Made by a program: the position numbers and the translations under genes. Under the pieces are notes generated by a model that saw only the letters and a program-made list of their open reading frames with translations, did no database searches and had not been told where the DNA came from. This document shows positions 1 through 5,847 of a stretch of DNA of 16,265 bases, in pieces. Within the stretch, counting starts at the first letter, position 1; each line of letters begins with the position of its first letter. The stretch is from Treponema sp. UBA4319 (GTDB lineage Bacteria; Spirochaetota; Spirochaetia; Treponematales; Treponemataceae), in contig DGUD01000025.1 in the NCBI GenBank assembly GCA_002393865.1, forward strand, positions 4,589 through 20,853, written 5' to 3'.

Positions 1-41
1 TTGTTTTCATGCTGAAGCCCTGCTGCGCGCCACCCCTGCCA

Positions 42-70
42 TTGACAGGGAGCCGGCTACGTGCTATACT
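42..70 (+). promoter_or_regulatory. sigma70 promoter of ispE, extended -10
   Basis: A consensus -35 box TTGACA (42-47), a 17-bp spacer and a -10 box TATACT (65-70) preceded by TGn (62-64) make a strong extended -10 promoter. Initiation is expected near 76-79, on or just before the ispE ATG at 79. The in-frame GTG at 61 lies inside the -10 region and cannot be used by this transcript. An inverted repeat CCCTG-N7-CAGGG (34-50) overlaps the -35 box and could be an operator, which is speculative. Confidence 0.8.
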
Positions 71-78
71 TACCGCGT

Positions 79-960
79 ATGTTTCAGAGCATAACTGTCC
101 GTGCCCCCGCAAAGATAAACATCGGGCTACAGGTTCTTCCGGGGCGGAGCGACGGTTACCACGGCATCAGGAGCATCTTTACGACGGTCGGGCTGTACGA
201 TACGCTTACGGTGACCCGCACCGCCCGGCAGGGATGCTGCACCGTGGAATGCGGACAGATGGCGCTTCCGCCAGACAACACATTTACCCGGACATACAAA
301 GCTTTCTGCGTGCTGACCGGCACGGATTGCGGCATCCACGTCACGGTGGAGAAGCGCATTCCTTCGGGCGGTGGATTGGGGGGCGGCTCATCCGATGCTT
401 CTTCTTTTTTGCAATCCATTGACACTTTGTGCGGTACCAGTTTGTCTGCGCCCGCGTTCCGTGATATCGCGGGGCAGGTCGGCAGCGACGTCTTCTTTTT
501 TACGGAGGCTCTGCTTGCGGGCGGCGCGCCTTTTGCCGCGTATGTCAGCGGCCGGGGCGAGCATGTGCAGCCTGTGCCGCCCCGTACGGATTTGCCCGTG
601 GTGCTTGTCTTTCCGGGCGTGAGCGTCTCCACGGCGGACGCATACCGCTGGGTAGATGAGAGCCGAGCCGGAGCTGCGTGCGCACCGCAGCTTCCCGGAA
701 CGATGGATGCGTATGCTGCGGGCTTTGCCTCTCCTGCGGGGGAGTGGGCGTTCCGCAACGATTTTACGGCTCCCGTCGTGGCGCGTTTTCCCCGGATAGG
801 GAAGGCGCTTGCGGCGGTCAAAGAATGCGGCGCGGAATTCGCGGATATGTCCGGTTCCGGTTCTACCGTGTTCGGAGTCTTTGAGACGGAGAAAAAAGCT
901 CTTCTGGCGGCCGGGAGGCTTTCGGAGGAGTGGCGGGCGGTGCCTGCTTTTGGAGGTTGA
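79..960 (+). CDS. ispE: 4-diphosphocytidyl-2-C-methyl-D-erythritol kinase
   Basis: IspE is a cytoplasmic GHMP kinase that phosphorylates CDP-methylerythritol with ATP in the non-mevalonate (MEP) isoprenoid pathway. The 293-residue product has the family motifs in order: APAKINIGL (residues 9-17, with the conserved Lys12), the Gly-rich ATP loop PSGGGLGGGSSDA (95-107), GSDV (135-138, the catalytic Asp region) and MSGSGST (257-263). The length is normal for the family. I chose ATG 79 because an earlier in-frame GTG at 61 falls inside the promoter -10 and the homologous region begins just after 79. No Shine-Dalgarno sequence precedes 79, and the predicted transcription start is at or within 3 bases of it, so the mRNA may be leaderless. 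spoVG follows 4 bp after the stop codon, which suggests co-transcription. Confidence 0.95.
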   Translation: MFQSITVRAPAKINIGLQVLPGRSDGYHGIRSIFTTVGLYDTLTVTRTARQGCCTVECGQMALPPDNTFTRTYKAFCVLTGTDCGIHVTVEKRIPSGGGLGGGSSDASSFLQSIDTLCGTSLSAPAFRDIAGQVGSDVFFFTEALLAGGAPFAAYVSGRGEHVQPVPPRTDLPVVLVFPGVSVSTADAYRWVDESRAGAACAPQLPGTMDAYAAGFASPAGEWAFRNDFTAPVVARFPRIGKALAAVKECGAEFADMSGSGSTVFGVFETEKKALLAAGRLSEEWRAVPAFGG

Positions 961-964
961 GGCT

Positions 965-1249
965 ATGCAAGTTACGGAAGTGAGAATCCGGAATACCGAC
1001 GGGACTGGAAGCCTGAAGGCGTATGTCACCGTTACGTTCGACAATTGCTTTGTCGTGCATAACGTGAAGATTCTTGAGCTGAAGGACGGTTCGTTCCTTA
1101 TCGGTATGCCGAGCCGCAAGACCGCGAACGGCGAATTCAAGGATGTCGCGCATCCGATAACCCCTGAATTCCGCGCGGAGCTGCAGGAGGCGATTATCTC
1201 GGAATACAAGGCGGGGCACGGCACGTACGAGGCCGCCGCGGAAGACTAG
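965..1249 (+). CDS. spoVG: SpoVG family nucleic-acid-binding regulator
   Basis: A small cytoplasmic protein of 94 residues matching SpoVG over its length. Recognisable stretches are VTEVRIRNT (3-11), LKAYVTVTFDNCFVVHNVK (17-35), IGMPSRKT and EFKDVAHPI, followed by an alpha-helical tail. SpoVG was named for its role in Bacillus sporulation but is widespread in non-sporulating bacteria. In Borrelia and staphylococci it acts as a site-specific DNA- and RNA-binding regulator. The start is ATG 965, preceded by GGAGG (952-956) that overlaps the end of ispE. Longer in-frame starts reaching back into ispE are rejected because that extension does not match the family. The protein has no membrane segment or export signal. 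It is probably co-transcribed with ispE upstream, and with tRNA-Gln and rplY downstream. Confidence 0.96.
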   Translation: MQVTEVRIRNTDGTGSLKAYVTVTFDNCFVVHNVKILELKDGSFLIGMPSRKTANGEFKDVAHPITPEFRAELQEAIISEYKAGHGTYEAAAED

Positions 1250-1305
1250 GGTGCTGCCCGGCTTTCCGCCTGACCGCATTGGATAGAGGGAGTGTTTTTT
1301 TTCTT

Positions 1306-1378
1306 TGGGGCGTCGTCAAGTGGTAAGACAACGGCTTTTGGTGCCGTCATTCCGCTGGTTCGAATCCAGCCGTCCCAG
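1306..1378 (+). tRNA. trnQ: tRNA-Gln (anticodon TTG)
   Basis: A full cloverleaf can be drawn. The 7-bp acceptor stem TGGGGCG/CGTCCCA (1306-1312 with 1371-1377) has one G-T pair. The anticodon stem is ACGGC/GCCGT around loop TTTTGGT, giving anticodon TTG. The T loop is TTCGAAT and the discriminator base is G1378. CCA is not encoded and must be added after transcription. A run of eight T (1295-1302) precedes the gene with no good hairpin in front of it. No separate promoter is evident between spoVG and this gene, so it is probably processed from the ispE-spoVG-rplY transcript. Confidence 0.96.
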
Positions 1379-1380
1379 TT

Positions 1381-1429
1381 TCACAGAATTCATGTGACAG
1401 AGCGGGAGCCGGGGTTTCCCCGGATTCTG
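1381..1429 (+). promoter_or_regulatory. two stem-loops in the rplY leader
   Basis: The spacer between tRNA-Gln and rplY holds TCACA/TGTGA (1381-1385 with 1393-1397, 7-base loop). This is followed by CCGGGG/CCCCGG (1409-1414 with 1418-1423, TTT loop), closed further out by CAGA/TCTG (1398-1401 with 1426-1429). A T5 run lies 6 or more bases beyond, not directly at the stem base, so this is a poor terminator. It may be an mRNA leader structure, perhaps for L25 autoregulation or for tRNA 3' processing. The function is inferred. Confidence 0.4.
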
Positions 1430-1458
1430 CCATCTATTTTTGCGAGGAGTCCTTTATT

Positions 1459-2016
1459 ATGGAACAGTATGTTATCAACGCTAAAATCCGCAAGGAAACC
1501 GGAAAGGTGGCTGCCAAGCGGCTTCGTAAGACCGGCCGTATCCCGGCCATCGCTTACAATGAGAAGGGCGAGTCTACGATGCTCGACATCGATGCGATGG
1601 AATTTTCAAAGGTGTGGCGCACCATCACCCCTACGACGCTCATCAACCTCAAGATAGACGGTCAGGACAACAAGGCCTACATCCAGGACACTGAGTACGA
1701 CATCAAGACCGACAAGAACCTGCATGCCGACTTCCATATCGTAAGCGGCAGCAAGATGATTTCAGCGACGCTTAAGATTCACTATGCCGGTACTCCGGCC
1801 GGTGTCCTGAAGGGCGGCTTCCTCGTGAAGCACATCCCGGATGTCACGCTCAAGGCGCTGCCTGAGGATATGCCTGCGTCAATCACCGCCGACATCTCCA
1901 AGATTGAGATTGGCCAGAAGTTCACCGTGAAGGATCTGAATCTCAGCGACAAAATCACCCTGATTACCAGCCCGGATGCCGTTATCGTGACGATAGCGCC
2001 TCCGAAGAATAAATAA
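1459..2016 (+). CDS. rplY: 50S ribosomal protein L25 / CTC family
   Basis: This is the two-domain CTC/TL5 form of ribosomal protein L25, which binds 5S rRNA in the 50S subunit. The 185-residue product has an N-terminal 5S-binding beta-barrel domain (about residues 1-90; motifs ETGKVAAKRLRKTGRIPAI and HADFHIV). A C-terminal beta domain (about 95-182) contains GGFLVKHIPDVTLKALPEDMP and ends on a Lys-rich tail. Length is typical. ATG 1459 is preceded by GAGGAG (1444-1449). In Bacillus and Borrelia the ctc gene likewise lies near spoVG and ahead of pth and tilS. Here pth is missing immediately downstream. The next 274 bp hold only stem-loops and a terminator before tilS. Confidence 0.96.
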   Translation: MEQYVINAKIRKETGKVAAKRLRKTGRIPAIAYNEKGESTMLDIDAMEFSKVWRTITPTTLINLKIDGQDNKAYIQDTEYDIKTDKNLHADFHIVSGSKMISATLKIHYAGTPAGVLKGGFLVKHIPDVTLKALPEDMPASITADISKIEIGQKFTVKDLNLSDKITLITSPDAVIVTIAPPKNK

Positions 2017-2030
2017 TTGCGGTAAGTCCA

Positions 2031-2163
2031 GAAGTCCTTCCGGACTTTTGTGGGCGGCTCTCATCGGGGAGCCGCAGATGTTCCCGGCTTCTGGCAGGCC
2101 GGGGCAGTCAGGCTGACAGGGGCTGCGGGGAGAAGCGTTTTGTGCCGCTTTTCTGCCAGCCCC
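2031..2163 (+). other. string of five stem-loops after rplY
   Basis: Consecutive inverted repeats nearly fill the 3' flank of rplY. They are AAGTCC/GGACTT (2032-2037 with 2042-2047, then TTG), GCGGCTC/GAGCCGC (2054-2060 with 2069-2075), CCCGGC/GCCGGG (2083-2088 with 2098-2103), and a small GTCA/TGAC (2107-2110 with 2114-2117). The fifth is a bipartite stem GGGGCTG/CAGCCCC (2119-2125 with 2157-2163) enclosing GAGAAGCG/CGCTTTTC (2130-2137 with 2146-2153). A terminator follows directly at 2182. No ORF with a credible start or a known protein match was recognised here. It could be a structured 3' UTR, an RNA released from it, or residue of a lost gene. The first stem followed by TTTT could act as a weak terminator. 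Confidence 0.5.
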
Positions 2164-2181
2164 TTCGTTTTGCTATGTGCA

Positions 2182-2214
2182 GGGCAAGTTCCTTTTGCGG
2201 CTTGCCCGTTTTTT
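2182..2214 (+). terminator. intrinsic terminator between rplY and tilS
   Basis: A perfect 7-bp stem GGGCAAG/CTTGCCC (2182-2188 with 2201-2207) with a 12-base loop is followed, after one G, by six T (2209-2214). It should end transcripts from the ispE-spoVG-tRNA-rplY unit. Read-through, or another promoter, would then be needed for tilS. Confidence 0.75.
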
Positions 2215-2230
2215 ATGTGGGGCGGCAGTT

Positions 2231-2250
2231 TCAGAGGCAGAGGCTTCTGA
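2231..2250 (+). promoter_or_regulatory. stem-loop in the tilS leader
   Basis: TCAGAGGC (2231-2238) pairs with GCTTCTGA (2243-2250) through 8 bp including one G-U, with loop AGAG. It lies beyond the terminator and about 20 bases before the GGAGG at 2271-2275, so it would be in the 5' leader of tilS if transcription reads through. No consensus promoter was found between 2214 and 2291. Confidence 0.35.
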
Positions 2251-2290
2251 GACATGGGTGCTGTTGCTCTGGAGGCTGATGGGGCGTACT

Positions 2291-3667
2291 ATGGCAGGCT
2301 TTGATATATGCCACTTTGAGCGGCGTTTTGTGCGGCAGCTTGCATCCTGCGGCATAGACCTTGCTGCTGCCCCCGCCATCGGGGTTGCGGTAAGCGGCGG
2401 GGCGGATTCGCTCTGCCTTCTGACTGCCCTGCACCGCGTCGCGCCTGCCGGGCTTGCCATCAGGGTGGTCACGGTTGACCACAATATCCGTCCCCCGGAG
2501 GAATCCGGCGGCGACGCGGACTTTGTGGAGGCCTATTGCCGCAGTATCGCCGTTCCCTGCCGCCGCATGACCATCCCGCCGGGGACGGTGCGGGAGCTTG
2601 CCCGCAGGCGTGGCTCCGGCATTGAGGAGGCGGCCCGTTCCCTCCGTTACGATTTGTTCGCCCGTTTTATGGAGGAGGAGCGCGTCTCCTTCCTCTGCCT
2701 TGCCCATCACCGCGACGACCAGCTGGAGACTATCATCATGCGCTTTTTGCAGGGCGCCGGCACGGAGGCCTTGGGGGGCATCCCGGCGGTGCGCGGCAGC
2801 TATGTGCGCCCGCTGCTCCCGTTCTCCCGCAGCCAGATTGAGTCCTACCTTGCCGCGCTGGGCATCCCTTTCCGCACGGACAAGACCAATGCTGACACCG
2901 CGATGCTGCGCAACTGCATACGCGCCCGTATAGTGCCCCTCCTTGACCGGGAGCTTCCCGGCTGGCAGACGGCGCTGCTTTCCCTTGCCGCAAAGATGCG
3001 CGACGACGACGACGCGCTGCGGGGGCTTGCCGCCGCCGAATGCCGGGACGTGGCCTTCTCGCAGGGCGGCGCTTGTGTCCGTATGGATGCGGCGGCATTC
3101 GCTTTGCTTCCCCGCGCCGTGCGCCGCAGGCTGCTGTACCGCGCGGTCGATGCCGTGGGCGCGCGCTGCCGCGTGCCGTACCGGCTTATCGCGGACGCGC
3201 TTGACGCCCCTGCTGCGGGCACCCCGTGGCACGGCAATGCCGCCGGAATCGAAATCCGCTGCGACGGGGCGGATATTTTTGTGCAAAAAGAGCAAAAGGT
3301 AGCGACAGAAAGCGGATTTTTTGTTATAGTAAAAGAAGTTGGCGTGTATGCGGCCGGCTGCTGGACGGTACAGGTGGAGCGTTCTGGCGATGGGCTTGTA
3401 TTGACTGCGTCCGGGACACCGGGCAGCAGTACGATATGTATCGGGAACCTCGGCTTTCCCTTTGCGTTCAGGAGCCGGCAGTGCGGGGATGTCATCAGGA
3501 ATGCTTCCGGCACATATACCGCAGTGTCCAAGATACTGGACGGATGGAAATGCGGGGACAGCAGAGACCTTGTTCCCGTGCTGCAGGATTTTCGGGATGC
3601 CGGGCAGCAGCTTGTCTGTATATGGGGGGCTGCGGCCGGCTTTAAGAATTGGCTTGTAAAGGTATAG
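2291..3667 (+). CDS. tilS: tRNA(Ile)-lysidine synthase
   Basis: TilS is a cytoplasmic ATP-dependent enzyme that converts C34 of the CAU-anticodon tRNA-Ile to lysidine, so that it reads AUA as isoleucine. The 458-residue product begins with an N-type ATP-pyrophosphatase domain: PP-loop SGGADS (35-40), VDHNIRPPEES (62-72), EEAARSLRYDLF (112-123), LAHHRDDQLETIIMRFLQGA (137-156) and RNCIRARIVPLL (207-218). The linker and C-terminal domain typical of the long bacterial form follow. The start is uncertain. ATG 2291 has GGGG about 6 bases upstream. ATG 2279, four codons earlier, sits only 3 bases after GGAGG. The last third is less conserved and includes an AT-rich patch near 3290-3340 with a promoter-like sequence. 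The next gene begins 2 bp after the stop. Confidence 0.94.
   Translation: MAGFDICHFERRFVRQLASCGIDLAAAPAIGVAVSGGADSLCLLTALHRVAPAGLAIRVVTVDHNIRPPEESGGDADFVEAYCRSIAVPCRRMTIPPGTVRELARRRGSGIEEAARSLRYDLFARFMEEERVSFLCLAHHRDDQLETIIMRFLQGAGTEALGGIPAVRGSYVRPLLPFSRSQIESYLAALGIPFRTDKTNADTAMLRNCIRARIVPLLDRELPGWQTALLSLAAKMRDDDDALRGLAAAECRDVAFSQGGACVRMDAAAFALLPRAVRRRLLYRAVDAVGARCRVPYRLIADALDAPAAGTPWHGNAAGIEIRCDGADIFVQKEQKVATESGFFVIVKEVGVYAAGCWTVQVERSGDGLVLTASGTPGSSTICIGNLGFPFAFRSRQCGDVIRNASGTYTAVSKILDGWKCGDSRDLVPVLQDFRDAGQQLVCIWGAAAGFKNWLVKV
3302..3330 (+). promoter_or_regulatory. possible internal promoter within tilS
   Basis: GCGACA (3302-3307; 4 of 6 matches to the -35 consensus), a 17-bp spacer and an extended -10 TGTTATAGT (3322-3330) resemble the identified promoters of this window. 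It lies in an AT-rich patch inside tilS and points toward the exported-protein/htrA/lepA genes. If used, the leader before the next gene would be about 330 bases. It may be chance. Confidence 0.35.
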
Positions 3668-3669
3668 AG

Positions 3670-5847
3670 ATGAAACGTCATGGATATGTAGTCACAGTGC
3701 TGGGCGCGGTTTTTTCTGCGCTTATTTCGATGCAGTCTTTTGCGGATTCCGCGGAGGGAAGCACGCTGTCCAGAAGCGCGCGGCTTGCGAACCGCCGCAC
3801 CGCCTTGCGCTGCCTTGCGTCCGCCACCGACTATGCGTCGGAGAAGAAGTGGGCGGAGGCCGAGTCGCAGGCGGCGCTCGGCAGGAGCTACGATGCTACG
3901 ATTTCCGACCTCTGGTATATCTCCGCTGTGGCGGCGCACGGGCTCGGCCAGACAAAAGCCGAGGTGCTGCCCCTCGTGAAGCGTGCCATAGACTACGCGA
4001 ACTGGGTGAACTATAACCGCGACAGCGCCCGCGTCCTGTATGCCGACATCCTTGTCGATACTATGCATTTCCGGGATGTCTTTGGCGTCATAGACAGCTC
4101 TCCGTTCATCTATTCCGCGGATGCAGAGTACATCAGGACAAAGGCGTACTACTGCATGGGGGACTCCCGCTCAGTCGATAAGGCCCGCGAGCGTATTGCC
4201 AGCGCGCGCCAGATTTACCCGGACGACATGCGCTTCCCTCTGCTTTTCTTTACTTTTGAGTCCCCTGACGACACGAACCCGGTGGTACGCGAGCTCGCGA
4301 AGCTCTTTGTGGCGCAGGCGGTACAGTGCGTGTCCCCCTCGCCTGACAAAGACGCGGAGCTTGAGATGTATGCCTCGCTCTTTGCCAGCGGCGAGACCCG
4401 TACGCGCCTCTTGCAGTCCTTTGCAGCCCGCGGCCTCAGCCATCCCCTCTATGCCCGCGTCGCGCTTGAGGACGGAATCCTGTCTCAGGAGGAGGCCTTC
4501 CGCTATCTGGTCTCTTTTGCCGACGGAACGCTGGATTATTCCTATCTGGCGGACTTTATGCCGCTGTTGAGCGACGAGACGGTGCTGCAGATGGCAAGGG
4601 AATATTTTACCGCGTACAGCGGTACGCTCGTGCGCGATACCGGCGGTGACGGTATCCCCGACCTGAAAGTCGTCTATGAGCGGGGGCGCCCGTCTTCCAT
4701 CTCCTACGACGTGGATCAGGACAGCGTGAGCGAGTGGCATATTGACTGCGATTTCGGCGTGCCGGTGTCCGGCACCTGCACCCTTGAGGGCGAGCTGGGG
4801 ACGCAGGTCTATGACTTCAGCTGGGCGGACAGATTTCCGTACCTGAGCACCGTCTCCTGCGACGGGGGGCTCAGGACATACGAGCTTGTGAGCGGCAGCC
4901 TCAAGTGGAGCCCCGTGAACATCGTGGAGAGCGAGCCGGTCAGCGCTGCGACGGGCGTGCAGTTCTTCTTCCCGGAGATAAACGTGCAGGAGCGCGGTAT
5001 GAGCGATGCCCTGCTGCTGGGCGCCTGCTCCAGCCTTACCATCCCGACCCGTGAGCGCAGGGATGCCTTTATCCGCGTGACGGTGCTCAACGGCGCCATG
5101 CAGATTGCGGACTATTATTCTGAGGGCAAGCTGTATGCGCGGACGCAGTTTGAGGGCGATGTCCCTGCACTCCGCCTTGTGGACTCCGATGGCGATGGCA
5201 TTTTTGAGACCACCGAATACTACCGGCTTGACAGCGAGGAGGAAGGCGCCGTGTTCTCCCCTGAGGACGAGCGCACCATTACCGCGAACATATTCGGCAG
5301 CCCTTCAAACGGCTCCCGTTTCTCGCTCCGCATGATTCAGGTGGATCAGAACGCTGACAACATTGCGGATTATACGGAAGAATATATGCCGGGCGGGGGC
5401 AAAATCTCGTCATGGGACAGCGATGAGGACGGCAGGTGGGATGTCCGCTATGTCGTGCATCCCGCCGCCGAGGACGGCACGCATCTGGAGGAGAGCATGT
5501 TCTACGGCGTGCCCGGAACCGAGCTCGTCACCGTCACTATGGAAGGCGGCGTTCCCGTAAAGGTGAAGAGCCAGAACGGCGATTTTGTCAGCGAGCTGCC
5601 CGTCAAGAAGGATGCAAAGCAGAGCCTGTACTGGATTGGCGAGCCCGCTTCCAGCTCCCTCGCAAAGAAGGCTCTTGCGGCTTGTAACAAAAGTGGTGCC
5701 CAAGGAGTTTCTGTAATAGTGGCGGACAGCAAGCACCGGGTGCTCGCTGTCCGCATCGGCAGCTTCTCTTTCGGGAAGATTATCCCGGAGGAAGAGCTTT
5801 CTGGCGAGGAAACTGTTTCGGAAAAAGATGACGCGAAGACTGAATGA
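3670..5847 (+). CDS. exported 725-aa protein with Asp-loop repeats
   Basis: I do not recognise a named family. The product starts with a Sec-type signal peptide (MKRHGYVV, hydrophobic to about residue 21, likely cut after SFA at 23-25). It continues with an alpha-helical region (about 30-310) that looks like degenerate TPR or solenoid repeats. The second half is beta-rich and holds five motifs of the form DxDxDxxx[DE]: 323-331 (first loop, G at position 3), 347-355, 505-513, 559-567 (N at position 3) and 583-591. These resemble the calcium-binding loops of EF-hand, dockerin or thrombospondin type-3 repeats. ATG 3670 was chosen over TTG 3649 because it has AAAGG 7 bases upstream and opens the signal peptide. 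The gene follows tilS by 2 bp and overlaps the htrA-like gene by 20 bp, so translation is probably coupled. A periplasmic or envelope location is inferred. Confidence 0.88.
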   Translation: MKRHGYVVTVLGAVFSALISMQSFADSAEGSTLSRSARLANRRTALRCLASATDYASEKKWAEAESQAALGRSYDATISDLWYISAVAAHGLGQTKAEVLPLVKRAIDYANWVNYNRDSARVLYADILVDTMHFRDVFGVIDSSPFIYSADAEYIRTKAYYCMGDSRSVDKARERIASARQIYPDDMRFPLLFFTFESPDDTNPVVRELAKLFVAQAVQCVSPSPDKDAELEMYASLFASGETRTRLLQSFAARGLSHPLYARVALEDGILSQEEAFRYLVSFADGTLDYSYLADFMPLLSDETVLQMAREYFTAYSGTLVRDTGGDGIPDLKVVYERGRPSSISYDVDQDSVSEWHIDCDFGVPVSGTCTLEGELGTQVYDFSWADRFPYLSTVSCDGGLRTYELVSGSLKWSPVNIVESEPVSAATGVQFFFPEINVQERGMSDALLLGACSSLTIPTRERRDAFIRVTVLNGAMQIADYYSEGKLYARTQFEGDVPALRLVDSDGDGIFETTEYYRLDSEEEGAVFSPEDERTITANIFGSPSNGSRFSLRMIQVDQNADNIADYTEEYMPGGGKISSWDSDEDGRWDVRYVVHPAAEDGTHLEESMFYGVPGTELVTVTMEGGVPVKVKSQNGDFVSELPVKKDAKQSLYWIGEPASSSLAKKALAACNKSGAQGVSVIVADSKHRVLAVRIGSFSFGKIIPEEELSGEETVSEKDDAKTE

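Noticed and set aside
9..422. 137-codon + frame overlapping the start of ispE
   Set aside because: Runs out of frame through conserved ispE motifs, low-quality composition, and begins upstream of the ispE promoter.
809..964. Extended N-terminus of spoVG into ispE
   Set aside because: SpoVG homology begins at ATG 965, which has a good GGAGG; the extension is ispE in another frame.
1250..1305. Terminator after spoVG at the T8 run
   Set aside because: Only a 4-5 bp imperfect stem can be drawn before the T-run, and tRNA-Gln starts 4 bases later with no promoter.
3000..3018. Short CGA-type triplet run in tilS
   Set aside because: Encodes four Asp in a row within the normal TilS frame; too short to be a meaningful repeat.
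2845..4068. Long - strand ORF of 407 codons crossing tilS and the exported-protein gene
   Set aside because: It lies opposite two genes with clear domain or signal-peptide evidence, has Arg/Ser/Ala-rich composition and no recognisable domain. Such frames are common opposite GC-rich genes.
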